A stretch of DNA of 64,000 bases, from NCBI RefSeq assembly GCF_000687475.1, contig NC_057321.1, positions 558,001 through 622,000 on the forward strand, given 5' to 3'. This document shows positions 51,159 through 63,087 of this stretch, one piece after another. This stretch comes from Ustilaginoidea virens (taxonomy: Eukaryota > Ascomycota > Sordariomycetes > Hypocreales > Clavicipitaceae). Positions within the stretch are counted from its first letter, which is position 1, and the number at the start of each line of letters is the position of its first letter. Both the position numbers and the translations under genes were made by a program. A model generated the notes under the pieces. The model saw only the letters and a program-made list of their open reading frames with translations. It did no database searches and had not been told where the DNA came from.

Positions 51159-53520
51159 CCAGGGACAGCTGGAGCAGAGAGGATTCGGCAAGGTAGTTTC
51201 CGCAGCTTCCCTGATACGTTTCCGCTGGAGGTTGCATTGGCTTGGCGGACGTTTCAAAGTTTGCTGCCACTGTTTCTTCGACCGAGCGTATCGTATCGTT
51301 GCTCAGTACGGAGTAGTGCCCCCCTTTTCCTTCTTGCTGCTGCTCTTTCTCGCGTGTCTGATGCTTGCCTGGTCCAGCTGTGTCCGCATGCAGGAAACTG
51401 CCGTCGAGACGGGCAGCAAGATGTTGCGAAACTGCCCGCGCAAGGGATGCTTCGTAAACCACGGGGCCAGGTGATGCTGTCTCCGCGGCCCGCAATTGGA
51501 CGATATCGGCACTGGCGTCCTTGATCTTTCCTGCCAATTCGTTCTGACGCAGACTGCCGCGCAGACTGCCGCCCGCAGGCGGACCCTTTGCCCAAAGGTC
51601 GAGAACAACGCCCAGCTCCAGCCGATGCCGAGTCAGAGAGCCCGACAACTGCCCCGCGTGGGGTTGCCAAGCCCAGGCGCAGCCAGGCCGCCTAAACCCC
51701 CCCCTGGATGAAACCCGTGGGGGTTGGTAAATCTGGAGGGTGGACGGGGCTCGGCGTTTCGACCGGGAACCCGCTCGCCATCGCGATGTCAGCGCCAGCA
51801 GCCCGGGGGGGGGGAGGGGCCAGGGTCGTGCGGGCATGCCACCCGTGCGCTTTGCCACGATGCAGACTGACATGTTGGTGCTGTTGCTTGCAGATGATTC
51901 ATGCGCCTGGTGCGCGTATGAAGGCCGAGCTGCAGCAGCAGGGGAGGGGACGGAGCCAATCATTTCGGGGGCTTGTCATCTCGCGGCTCGAGCGAGCTTG
52001 CTGGCCTGCCGAATTGGTGCGTAGGTCCTGGTGCGTAGGTCCTGGAGACGGGCCGCGGAGGAAAGGAAAAGCAAAAGGCTCCTCTGCCCAACGGGCAACG
52101 AACGCAACGCTGGGCAAAAAGATGCAGGCCGCTCGTTGGAGTTGGGTTCGCATGGGGCAGGTGGATGGGATGGGTGGTGCGAGAAGCAAGATGGCGTCGT
52201 GGCGTCGACCCTTACGAGCAGAAGCAAGCTGGGTACGGAGTACCGACGGCCGAGTACCCCGAGGGCCAGAGCGACGCGACCAGGCCAGAACCCCACTCCG
52301 TCCGTACCCTTGACCGTCGGCTGCCGTACCGGCTGACTCGTTTCCCCAGGCAAAGCCCCTCCCATGGTGCCATGGTGCGCATCAGGATTCGTGCTGCCAA
52401 GGACGGCCGGCCCTGGGGCGGCATCTCCACAGGATTGTCTTGGAAGAGCAAGCTCGATCGATCGGCAGACGTTGCCTGCGTTGCGACTTTGGCTGTCAAG
52501 CAGCGGTACCGCAGCGCCGTGATGCGGTACGCACTACGTACGGCCGAGTACTTGGTGCTCGCATGGCAGCATGTACGGAGTATGTACTTCTTTTGGAGCT
52601 GCAGAGTTGCCGTTGGGGAAGAGATCCCTCGCTCCTGCCTCTCTTGCCTCCCTCTTGCCTCCCCTCTTGCTTCCACCCCCCCTTTTATTTTTTTTTTTGC
52701 GTGTCTTGCCGTCGTCCCCTTGTGTGGGGACTCGGCAGGTAGTGACGCAAGGAAAATGCCAATGCCAGCCATCGTTACAAGTTGCAGCACATGGAGCAGG
52801 TTGGACACGAATGGACGCTACTTGGCGGTACGGTGTCTGCAGTGACGGCGGCAGCAAGCGCGTCGTACTCGCAAGTACCCCTCGGTGTCGCGCCAAGGTC
52901 GCCGGTGTTTGGGTGGAGTTGGGGAAACAAACGGGCGAGTCGGCGGGCGAAACGAAATCGACGCTTGCTCTGGTCTCTGGAGTTCTGGACAGTGGACAGT
53001 GGACAGTGGACAGTGGAGACCCACCACCCACCCCAACCTCCCCGCCACCCCATTGCCCGCCCGCATACGTACCACATCTTGCTACGGAGTACAGGGCACC
53101 TGCCACCAGCTGCCCACCTCGGCGTCTCCTTTTTTTGCATGGCCAGGCCAGGCCAGCAGTCCAAGTCCAGGCCCTTTTGCCCCTGCCGCCTCCTCCCATA
53201 TTCAGCGCGATGGTCGCGCGCCCTCCGCCCATCGAGTCAAGCCCGCTCCTTCCCAGCCCTGCTTGCCTCCCGAAACGGCTCACTCTGGCTCAAAATTTAT
53301 CACGACGCACGACCCCCAGCCTGCCCACCGCTCTGCACCTGCACCACACATCTTCTCCGTCGTCATTCTCGCTCAGTCTCCTTCCATCGCCCTTCCTCAA
53401 CCCCCCTCCCCCCTCCCCGCGACCCGCGTCCGTCGTCAGGGCTCAGCTGCCCGGCGCCAACCATAACCGCTCGACTCGACTTTTTTCTTCTGGCGCCCTT
53501 GTCTCGCAGACGTACGAACC
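51159..53520. other. Intergenic region upstream of CDC4
   Basis: No convincing gene. Contains TACGGAGTA at 51307, 52233, 52574 and 53083 and four copies of GGACAGT at 52987-53014. The last 200 nt before the CDC4 start are C/T-rich, as in other 5' UTRs here. Longer open frames at 52571-53750 overlap one another in three frames and are Pro/Ser/Arg-rich, typical of GC-biased non-coding DNA. Confidence 0.5.
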
Positions 53521-56500
53521 ATGCCACCGTCGCCGTTGCCTTCCACCCAGGCTCCCGAGCCGCGTCGCCCGCCGAGTGCCCGGACCGTGTCCATCAACAT
53601 CGCCGAAGAAGGCTCGCAAGGCAGCCATCGACGCTTTCAAGTCCATGTGAGCGAGTGTGTCGAGACCAAGACGGTCACCACCACCACGCGCCTGACCCGC
53701 CAGTTTCCTCGCGTCTTTCTCCACGATCCGACCCCGCTCGAGAGCCTTGATTCGAGGGAATATCCCCTCGCCGCGAAACCCACGCCGCCGGAGCTACTGG
53801 CTTTTTCTTACAATGTTCAGCAAGACCAAGAGCTCGACCAACTCAGTGATCACGATGAGGAGGACAAGAACGTCTCGCGTGACGAAACTGGCGGCCGGAG
53901 AGTCGCTGAGTCGGTGAGTCCCAAGACGTGAATTGCCCTCGGGTAGATTGTAGCCTGCGGCAGAGCACCCGGGTTGCATGGTCCATGTCGGGCTTCTCCT
54001 TATCTTTGTTACGTTTTAGTAATGTTTTTTTTTCCCTCCTTCTTTTCAGCCCTCCCAGATACCGATTAAGCAACGCAGAAGTGGTTCTCTCACTCCTACT
54101 GCCATTAAACAGGAACCCGATCTGCAAGAGACTCCTCTGCAAAGTCGGGTTACCCGACACCCCTCACACTCGCCTTCGGAAGGATATCCTCGCATTACCC
54201 GGCAAACGCGTGCCGGTCCTGCGGATGCGCCGACTGTGACTTCATCGCAGACACCCCCGGCTTTCATATCTACCCCTCGTTTTTTCCAGAGACCTGCTCG
54301 GTCTTCGAACCTACATGCTGCATCCGACAAGCTCAGGCGTACCGTAACCCAAGGCAGCTCAACCTCTGCACCAGGAGCTTCTGGCAGCTCTGCGAACATG
54401 GCGGCTGTTGCCTTGTCCAATCCAAGTCGCCGAGATGGCGGGGACCGTAATCCTTCTCGCGCAGCATCCAGGTTTCTTGCCACGCCCGACACGTCAGGAA
54501 TGGCTGGCTCGTCTCTCAGGAATCGATCCCTCCACCTAGACCGGCCGCAACCACTGCCGGACACTTCCACGACACCCGCCGCGGCTTGCGACGATGCAGG
54601 TAGCCCGACGGGCAGCGACTCTCATACCGTCTTCAGTAGCAATGTTGCAACGCCGCCAATCACGGATGCTGACCCGGAGCCGTTTGGCGACGCTGACGAT
54701 TCCCTTCCACAATCCCTCCGCAGCATCCTGCAACATAGACCTAGTATTGATGTTGCAGCCGCACAGGATGCCAGCCTGCCAAGTCCGAGACTGTCACCAA
54801 CCCTTGCTGCCTCACAGCAGCACAGCGCCGTGCATGACGAGGATGCCCCGTCCGGGTTTCAGACGTCCGCCGCTGAAAGTTCGATCAGCTCCCCGGAAAG
54901 CTCCCAGCCTTCGGCCAACATGCAGGACGCGCAGGCGATGCACACGTCCCAGAGGTCCCATGGCGGACAATTCTCGACGAGGCCGAGGCCGAGGCCTGGG
55001 ACCCGCGGACGCCACCATATGCTGCTTGATCCAGAGAGTTTTCTTGACGCGTTCGACTCCATGAAGACGGAGATGAAGACTTTTATGATGTATCAGTTTC
55101 TCCGACGTTGCCCGCGCCCTACACTGCGAGTCATTGCCAATGCCGTGAATCCAGCCCTCCAGTGCGACTTCCTCAAGCGGCTTCCTCTAGAGCTCGCATA
55201 CCATGTTCTGGCGTACCTGGATCACAAGGATCTTTGTCGCGCCGCACGGGTTTCGAAACACTGGCGTAACATCATCGATCGCAACGAGACGGGGTGGAAG
55301 GAGCTTTTCGACAGAGACGGCTTCGTCATGGCCTCTGGTGAGCTCAGCAACGCCATTTTCCAAGGGTGGGGATGGCAAGACCCTGTGGGACTGAGCGATT
55401 ACGAGCGAGACCTGAGCATGCTCGGCCGCCTCTCGTCGTCCGAATTCGAACTGACCCGAACCTTTGGCGATGTTGTGACGCAGTCCCCCAGGATGTCGAA
55501 ACGGAAGCGCAGCCTGAACTCGTACACCGCCTCGTCCGAACGGCTGAAGCGACGAGCAGGCACGTCACAAGATTCCACAGTTGCCGGTGCGCGGGATCCC
55601 GGAGAGCAGACCGAAGTCGGGCTGCACAGGTCCGAGGGGTCGCTGTCGGCCGCTAACGCCGCCGCAGCCGCCGTTCCTGACCCCCAGCTCGGGCTGCCGA
55701 GTCTTCGCCAGCTCCATCTGTTCAAATCCATCTACCGCCGTCATTACATGATTCGTCGGAGCTGGACGAGCCGCGAGGTCAAGCCGGGCCACGTTGCCTT
55801 TGCCGCACACCCTCGTCATGTGATTACCTGTCTGCAGTTTGACGAGGACAAAATCATCACCGGCAGCGACGACACGCTCATACACATCTACGACACCAAG
55901 ACGGGGAAGCTGCGCAGCAGGCTCGCGGGCCACGAGGGCGGCGTCTGGGCCCTCCAGTACGAAGGCAACCTTCTCGTGTCGGGCTCGACGGATAGGTCGG
56001 TCCGCGTCTGGGACATTGAGCGGGGCCTCTGCCAGCAGGTGTTTTACGGCCACACCAGCACCGTGCGATGCCTGCAGATCCTCATGCCGACCGATATGGG
56101 GTCGGATGCTGACGGACAACGGATTTTCCAGCCCGAGAAGCCCTTGATCATCACGGGCTCGCGCGACAGCCAGCTCCGGGTATGGAGGCTTCCCGAGGTC
56201 GGCTCCCGCCGATACATTCAAACGGGCCCGCCGGCGCAGGAAACCGACTGCCCCTACTTCATCCGGGTGCTCACGGGACACACGCACTCTGTGCGCGCCA
56301 TCTCGGCGTACGCCGACACCCTAGTCAGCGGCTCCTACGACAGCACCGTGCGAGTCTGGCGGATAAGCACGGGCGAGCTGGTGCACGTTCTCCGCGGGCA
56401 CTCCCAGAAGGTGTACTCGGTCGTTCTCGACCACAAACGCAACCGCTGCATCTCGGGCTCGATGGATTCGTACGTCAAGATCTGGAATCTTGCCACGGGC

Positions 56501-57136
56501 GAGTGCACTCATACCCTCGAGGGCCATTCTCTTCTTGTCGGTCTACTGGACCTCCGCGACGACCGACTCGTGTCTGCGGCGGCGGACTCTACCCTCCGAG
56601 TGTGGGACCCCGAGACGGGCCGGTGTAAGAACACGCTCATGGCGCATACCGGAGCCATTACCTGTTTCCAGCACGACGGGCAAAAGGTCATCAGCGGCAG
56701 CGAGAAGACGGTGAAGATGTGGGACGTCAGGACAGGCGAGTGTGTGCAGGACTTGCTGACGGATCTGACGGGGGTGTGGCAGGTGAAGTTTGACGGAAGA
56801 AGATGTGTGGCGGCGGTTCAGCGGGACCAGCTGACGTATATTGAGGTACGGAGCGGAAGTGACTTTTTCTTGCCCTTGTTCTTGGTGTTCTTGGTGTTCT
56901 TGGTGTTCTTGGTGTTCTTGGCCTTGTTCTTGGCCTTGTTCTTACCCCTGTTCTTCCCCTCCTCTTTTTTTTTCCCCTTTTCTCCTCTTTCAATGAACGC
57001 ATGACTGACCCCTCGCTACGAGCAGATTCTGGATTTCGGAGCTATCCGTGACGGCCGACCCACCGAAGAACTGGGCAAGCGGATATTATTGAACGAGCAC
57101 GAGGTACGAGAGATTGTGGCAGATGGTGTACTCTGA
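53521..57136 (+). CDS. CDC4: F-box/WD40 protein Cdc4, SCF ubiquitin ligase adaptor
   Basis: Substrate receptor of an SCF ubiquitin ligase (FBXW7 orthologue) that binds phosphodegrons of cell-cycle regulators in the nucleus. Exons 53521-53913, 54050-56845 and 57026-57136 give 1099 aa. Residues 1 to about 450 are disordered and Ser/Thr/Pro-rich. The region MKTEMKTFMMYQFLRRC just before the F-box is the Cdc4-type dimerisation segment. The F-box (about 503-550) reads LKRLPLELAYHVLAYLDHKDL. Eight WD40 blades follow from about 714 (IITGSDDTLIHIYD, LVSGSTDRSVRVWD, ISGSMDSYVKIWN and others), carrying Arg positions typical of phosphodegron binding. This layout separates it from the SconB/Met30 group. 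Exon 3 supplies the closing strand, ending EVREIVADGVL. The second intron contains a 9-bp repeat. Confidence 0.93.
56879..56945 (+). repeat. (TTCTTGGTG)n in CDC4 intron 2
   Basis: Four perfect 9-bp copies followed by degenerate TTCTTGGCC copies, inside the 180-nt second intron. Confidence 0.9.
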
Positions 57137-59734
57137 GAATGCACGGCAGGCTGGCCGCTGTGGCAGACGAGACGAACGGAGACGGGAGAGGAAGAAGGGC
57201 AAAGGGCGCATCGACATTGCAGAGCACGAGCGCGCCTGTAGAGGTTGCATTGCATGGTAATTGATTGGACGCATGGGGCTACAATGAGGACACGACGCAG
57301 CCGGGAAGGACTGGACTTTGTATACATGAGTCTTTACACGAGCTTGCATTATCATGGCAGGGCGGGTCAGGCGGGTCGGGCGGGTCAGGCGTTGAAGTGG
57401 TTATTGGGATGAGCATGTTGGTTTGACTTGGGACTTGGTTGCTTATTGGCGTGGCAGGTAGAAAGAAGTACGAGCAGCTGCACGCTTTGCATGACGGGTC
57501 CGTTTTCTTTCTTTCTGGTTGCTCATGGCTTCTCTTTCTTCTTCCAAACCTGTTCTTGTCTTTTTCTTGTCTTTTTATCTCTCCTTTTCTATAATTTTGT
57601 GTTATTTTTCTATATTTTCCCCCTTTTTCTCGTTTTCCATCTTTCAACCGCCGTCACAACCCCCCCCGACTTTGCCATCTGCGGCGCCTGCATGGGGGCC
57701 GTTGTGACCGCTCTCGGGGGCCGGGGAGCACTTCATCCCGAGACCAGGCACGTCGAGAGGCAGCAGCGGCTCGTTTCTCTGCTGCTTCAGCACCAGCCAC
57801 CCGCGCTGGCAGCAGTTCCTACAGTACCTTGGCGAGGCTCTTTTAACCGGCAAGCCGGACGGGCTGGAACGGGGGGCCGTGTACGAGCACCACGTGAGGC
57901 AGGTGGCGGGCGATGATGATTCAGGTCCTCAAGGCGAGGTGGAAGCAGGTGGAGTGAGGGGAGGCCGGGCCTGGCTTTGACGGGCAGGAGTTGCGCAACC
58001 AAAGCTTGTCTGCGCCCGATATCAGAACGCTGTGGGGTAAAGTCTAGGCGGCGGGCGTCGCAGGCCGAGAGTCCGTTGGCCTCGACAGTTTTGCCCTGCT
58101 CTGCTTGCTCTGCTTGCTCTGCGTCGTCGGCAGGCCAAGCACCAACACATTGGGCAGCACCCGCAGCCGCAGCTTGTCACCGCGTCATCCGTCCTCCGTC
58201 CTCCGTCTGCAGGCCAGTCAGTCCACGCAACGCAGATCCAGATCCAGCTGCACAGTCACAGTGGAGCGACGCCTGGTGCGTTGGGTCCAACCAGCGCCGC
58301 GTCGGATGTCGTCACGGGCGTGGACGAGCAGAGACGCCGACGCCGGTTGAAGCGGCAGCCGAGCCGGGCGACGGGCAGTCCGCCGAAAGGAGTGACGCGT
58401 GAAGCACGTTGCTGAGCTTGGGCTCCTCGTGTCGCCGCATGTTGCGTGTTGCGTGTTGCGTGTTGCGTGTTGCCGCCGTGCCTTTGCAGGTCAAACAAGT
58501 GCCGAGGTGCGGCCAGCATTTGCTGAATGCCTGGTGGGCGCAGTACTGCCTATGTACAGTACCTCCTTGGCAGCCCCCAGGCCTGTATCACCAAAGTCCT
58601 CGAATAGGGGAGCTGCACCGTAGAGTCAAAGAGATGTAAAGGGGTGCGGTTGGGACTCAATCACATGACCGGCACTGACCAGCACGTACTCCCGCCCCCC
58701 TTGGTAAAATGCCGCTTTTGGTAAATCCTCTCCTTGGGCGGTGGCGCGGGTACGGAGTACTCCGTATGTCGTGGCCAATTTTGGAGCCGCCAAGACGGGA
58801 TGGCCCGCGATTGGCTGGCTGCGGCGTGTCGTAGCGCCCGGACCATCTGGCTTGGGGTCGCTGGGAGTCAATCGTGCTCTTGCTCATGCTCTGCTCTGCT
58901 TCGCTCTGCTTTCGCTCTGCTTTCGCTCTGCTCTGCTTTGCTCATCCCTGGGCAAGGGCTGCCCGAGTTGGCTAGCCACATTGACATCAATGATCCCAGC
59001 CGACTTCCGTTACTGGCCAGTGGCCCGCCAACTGTTCAGCTCAAAGTCGCAGCTGGTCGGTGGATCAGCAAGTGGGGCCTCATGCATCATGCACCAGCGC
59101 CCAACATGTACGAGCATTATCCGTATTGACCGTCAAAACCAATGTTGGCCTCTGCGCAAGCGCCCCTCGTGGCTGCTGCAGCTCGTCTGGAGGCTGGGCC
59201 GCGAGGGCGAGGCCTTTCTTTGCCTTTTGCCTAAAAGACCCGCGCTTGGTCTTTGGGGCCGTCACGGCGTGCGTGCCTTTTGGCTCCTTTGAATCCCGAA
59301 TCCCGTCTTGGCTTGTGCCTGCCAGTCCGTCACAGCAGCGAGTATCACCGCCACCGGCCGAGGTTGCTCGATTTGTTCAGTTCGAGTGCGAGTGCTACAG
59401 TTCACGACGCCCCCGTGAGCGACGTCGAAAAGTCGCTTTCTGCTGGCGGAGACCCGAGCGTAGTGGGGTTCACCCCGGGCTGGAGTGCGAAACCCCGTCT
59501 TCACCGACAATCAGAGGCACCGGGGTTCGAGGCGAAGCGGCCGCCGATCGTTTTGACGCGCGACCAAGTATGAGGCTACCGCGAGATTGGTGAACTTTGG
59601 ATCGGCTTGTACTCCTGAGCCTTGAGAGAAGCAGAGCACAGCAGAGCAGGAGCGACGAGAGAAGCACAGCAGAGCAAGCGGAGCAGGAAACAGAACGCAA
59701 ACGGAAACCCAAGGTCGTTGCTTCGATTCCTACC
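57137..59734. other. Intergenic region
   Basis: No credible gene. Contains GGGCGGGTC(A/G)G repeats at about 57360-57390, T/C-rich DNA at 57500-57650, a 7-bp repeat at 58441-58468, the 16-bp palindrome TACGGAGTACTCCGTA at 58751-58766 and CTCTGCTTTCG repeats at about 58888-58943. Confidence 0.55.
58441..58468 (+). repeat. (GTTGCGT)4 repeat
   Basis: Four perfect 7-bp copies in intergenic DNA. Confidence 0.9.
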
Positions 59735-61600
59735 ATGCCCCTCGAACAGACCGTTACCATTGTGAACAACTCTGGTAAGATAATCAGCACAGTAAGTCTG
59801 GGTGGAAATACAGTTTGACAAGGGAAAAAAAAACACCCGTCTCAAGCCTGTTGCGTACGCCCGCGATGTGGCAAAAACACGCTAGCCTCCAGGCCAGATA
59901 TAGATCACGAAAAACGCTCAGATGAGCCCCAGCATTGACGTGCCCTACAGGGAAAACAGCTCTTCTCCATCTTCAAAGAGGCGAAAGCATCGTATGACGA
60001 GAAAAAGGCCGAGATCCGAGGGCTCAAGCGCTCCGAAACCTTTGACTCCTCCCGCAGCCTGCTCCGCCAGGCGGCCCACCAGAAAGCGCGCGGCACCCAC
60101 GAGCCCGGCTACTACACGGAACACGACTACGGCAGGAACCCGCCGTACCATGACGGCGCCCGGCGCCCGCTCGACGCCCGCAGCGACGCCAGCTCCCGCA
60201 AAAGCGGCGCGTCGTCTCGCTCGCGCTCGAAACCCCCGCAGCACGGGTCCGGAAGCCGGCCGGCCCTGACGGAAAGCAACCTCAGGACGCTGAGCGAGGT
60301 GTCCAGCACGCCCCCGAGCAAGGCGCCCCCAAACGCCTACCGCAGCCCCTACGCCGAGACGCTGCCGCGGGACATGCTGGCCTCGAGGATGGACCTGCTG
60401 CCGGGCCAGCTGGACGCGAAAAGCGCGGCCGAGACGGAATGGGCGAGAGGCCGCCCCGCGGTGCTGCCGCGCCGGCGGTCCGAGTCGGACAGACCCGGGC
60501 GCGAGCCGCCCGACGGCCAGGACGTCATCGACATGGACCTCGCGTACGGAAACATCCCGCCCGACCTGGAGTACCGGCTTGACCTCGACCCGGCGCGGCA
60601 GGACGACGAGCACCAGGCGAACCAGCTGATCCGCAGGGTCGAAGGGCTCCTGGACGAGGCGCACTGCGTGCAGCACTCGGCGGCCTCCATCATCAAGCAC
60701 CTGCAGGAGAAGCCCGACGCGGCGGCCGCGGTGGCCCTGACGCTCGCCGAGCTGTCCTCGGTGGTGGGCCAGATGTCGCCGGCCTTCCTGGGCCTGCTCA
60801 AGGGCGCCTCGCCGGCCGTGTTTGCCCTCCTCGCGTCGCCGCAGTTCCTGATCGGCACCGGCATCGCCGTCGGCCTCACCGTGGTCATGTTTGGCGGGTG
60901 GAAGATTGTCAAGCGCGTCAGGGAGCAGCAGTCGGCGAGGGAGACGCTGGCGTGGCAGGGGGCCGCGGCGGCTCGGCCGGCCCCTCTGCGGACCCAGAGC
61001 GACTTCAGCACCGGCGTCGACGAGGCCCTGGTGGTGGACGAGGAGCTGAGCGCCATCGACACGTGGCGACGGGGCATCATGCCGCCGGGGGCCGACGACG
61101 AGAGCGCCGACGTCGAGCTCATCACCCCGGTGGCAGAGCGCGCCCAGCGGGCAAAGTACAAGGACGACCTCGACGTCCGCTCGCACAGGAGCACGCGAAC
61201 CACGGCAACCAGCAGAACCGCCAAGACGGCCAAGACGGCCAAGTCGTCCAAGACGTCCAAGACGAGCCAGACCCACAGGACCTCGGGCAAGGCCAAGGAG
61301 CGCGAGGCGTCGGAGCGACACGGCGGCCGGAACGCCACGGTTGAGAGTGTCGCAGGCGACTCGGAGCTGGGCCCCCGCAAGTCCAGCCACCGGGACAGGG
61401 ACAGGGACAGGGACAAGGAGCGGCCGAAAGAGCGGGGAGCGAGGATGCTCGAAGACGGGCGGGGGAGCAGCAGCCGCAGCCGCAGCAGCAGCAGCAGCAT
61501 GGAGCTGGTTTTCCGGCCCAAGGCCCAGAGCCTCGGAGATAACATGCTCAAGGCGCTTTTCAAGAGCAAGGACAGAAAGGAGCGGCTTGTCATGACGTAA
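59735..61600 (+). CDS. Conserved fungal protein of unknown function, one membrane-like segment
   Basis: Exons 59735-59791 and 59951-61600 (159-nt intron, GTAAGT donor, CTACAG acceptor) give 568 aa. The first exon encodes only MPLEQTVTIVNNSGKIIST, followed in exon 2 by GKQLFSIFKEAKASYDEKKAEI, the conserved start I recall from many Pezizomycotina proteins without known role. Residues about 70-230 are charged and disordered. A helical region (about 235-330) contains MSPAFLGLLKGASPAVFALL and LIGTGIAVGLTVVMFGGWKI, a Gly/Ala-rich stretch that could cross a membrane, then a basic KRVRE. The tail is Ser/Arg/Lys-rich with TAKTAKTAKSSKTSKTS repeats and ends LKALFKSKDRKERLVMT. No enzyme motif seen. Expression and location unknown. 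Confidence 0.75.
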
Positions 61601-61947
61601 GGGCCTAGGTAAGAGGGCGCCAAAGCAGTCGGGCGACAGGACAGCGGCGGGATGATGCCCTTACGAAGGAACGGGCATTTGGGAAAGGGAACATGAGCCG
61701 AGGGAAAAAGAGACAGTCTGCTACGAAGACGAGCTATGGATGATGTGGCCCAGCAGCTGGCTTGGCGTCCATGCACCTCCCACTGCGGGGGCATGTGATT
61801 GTATTTCACTGTGTCGTGGTAAACCATTCTAGTGATGCACTCGGCGCGGCATCCACGGCGCATTCGCAGTAAACGCACGTCACCCCCGGACGGTTTCTGA
61901 TATCCGGCATCATCCCACCCCCGGGCGTCGCGTCGCGTCGCGTCGCG
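61601..61947. other. Tail-to-tail intergenic region
   Basis: Between convergent stop codons. A pentamer array (GCGTC)5 at 61924-61948 abuts the stop codon of the glycosylasparaginase gene. No gene seen. Confidence 0.6.
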
Positions 61948-63087
61948 TCACAGCTCCGCCGCCCCGGAGCGCGCAGTCACGGGCGTGACCGCGACGACGC
62001 GCGTCTCGGGCATGTCGCGCCCGCGCACCGAATACTCGAACCGCCAGTTGCTCGCCGCGCCGGCGTGCTCGCCCCTGCTGTTCATGACGACCAGCCCCGC
62101 CTGGAGGAGCGGGTAGCGCAGGAGCATGCGGCGGACGGCGTCGTCGGCCGCCGCGGCGGGGCTCATGCCGCGCCGCATGCTCTCGACGGCCTGGTAGCAC
62201 GGCAGGAGGCGCATCAGGAGGTCGCCGTCGCCGGTGGCGCCGCACCCGCCGACGCGGCTGTCGACGTAGCACCCGCTGCCGGGGACGGGGGCGTCGCCCA
62301 CGCGCCCGGGGATCTTGTGCGCCTTGCCGTTGGTGCTTGTCGCGGCGGCCATGTTGCCGGCCGCGTCGAGCGCCACCAGGGCTATCGTGTCGTGGGGGCC
62401 GCCGGGCTGCCGCTGCTGCTGCTGCCGCTGCCGCCCGCCGTCCTCGTCCTCGTCCTCGTCCTCGCCATCATGCTCGCCGTGGCGCCTGCCGCCCAGCGGG
62501 GTGTACGGCCCGCACGAGGCTTTCGGGTCGGGCGCCACGTCCACCCGCCAGTTGGGCTGGCACCCGCGCGCCCTCCACGCCTGGCAGGCGGCGCGCGATG
62601 CTGCGGTGCCGAGGTCCTCCTCCCGGAAGCCGCTCTCGAGGGCGAACTGGGTGGCCAGCTCCCCGACCAGCAGGCTGTGCTGGGTGTGCTCGAGCACGCG
62701 CCTCGCCACGGCCACGGCGTCCCGCACGCGGCGCAGGGCCCCCACGGCCCCGACGTTGAGGGTGGCGCCGTCCATGATCATGGCGTCCAGCGTGGTCTCG
62801 CAGTTCTCGTCGGGCGAGCCGCCGTACCCGACGGTGCCGTCGCACCGGCGGAGCTGGCACGCCGCGCCGCCGGCCTGCACGGCGTCCAGGGCCGAGCTGT
62901 GCGCGTCGCCGAGGGAGGCGAAGGCGGCGTCGGCGGCGACCGTGAAGGGGCCGCCCCAGGTGTGGATGACGACGGGGACCGGGGGGTGGGAGGGGTGAGG
63001 CTGGCACGGGGAATGGAGCGGGGCGAGCAGGGCCACGGCAAGGAGCCGAGTCAGGCGCGGTGGTGCGCGTGCGCGAGACGGGGGCAT
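61948..63087 (-). CDS. Glycosylasparaginase (aspartylglucosaminidase), secreted Ntn hydrolase
   Basis: Cleaves the N-acetylglucosamine-asparagine bond left from N-glycoprotein breakdown, in the vacuole or outside the cell. Intronless, 379 aa. A signal peptide (residues about 1-27, LTRLLAVALLAPLHS core) was used to choose the start; the frame is open 71 codons further upstream without homology. Conserved blocks: VVIHTWGGPF, CDGTVGYGGSPDE, TTLDAMIMDGATLNVGAVG, CQPNWR, then HDT with T234 as the autocatalytic cleavage point and nucleophile, STNGKAHKIPGRVGDAPVPGSGCY and GDGDLLMRLLPCYQAVE. Cysteines of the alpha chain are kept. An insert rich in Glu/Asp, Arg and Gln (about residues 201-229) sits directly before the cleavage Thr and is longer than in animal enzymes. 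Confidence 0.93.
   Translation of the reverse strand: MPPSRARAPPRLTRLLAVALLAPLHSPCQPHPSHPPVPVVIHTWGGPFTVAADAAFASLGDAHSSALDAVQAGGAACQLRRCDGTVGYGGSPDENCETTLDAMIMDGATLNVGAVGALRRVRDAVAVARRVLEHTQHSLLVGELATQFALESGFREEDLGTAASRAACQAWRARGCQPNWRVDVAPDPKASCGPYTPLGGRRHGEHDGEDEDEDEDGGRQRQQQQRQPGGPHDTIALVALDAAGNMAAATSTNGKAHKIPGRVGDAPVPGSGCYVDSRVGGCGATGDGDLLMRLLPCYQAVESMRRGMSPAAAADDAVRRMLLRYPLLQAGLVVMNSRGEHAGAASNWRFEYSVRGRDMPETRVVAVTPVTARSGAAEL

Noticed and set aside
52571..53750. Long overlapping ORFs upstream of CDC4
   Set aside because: Three frames are open together with Pro/Ser/Arg-rich sequence, as expected from GC-rich non-coding DNA and the 5' UTR.
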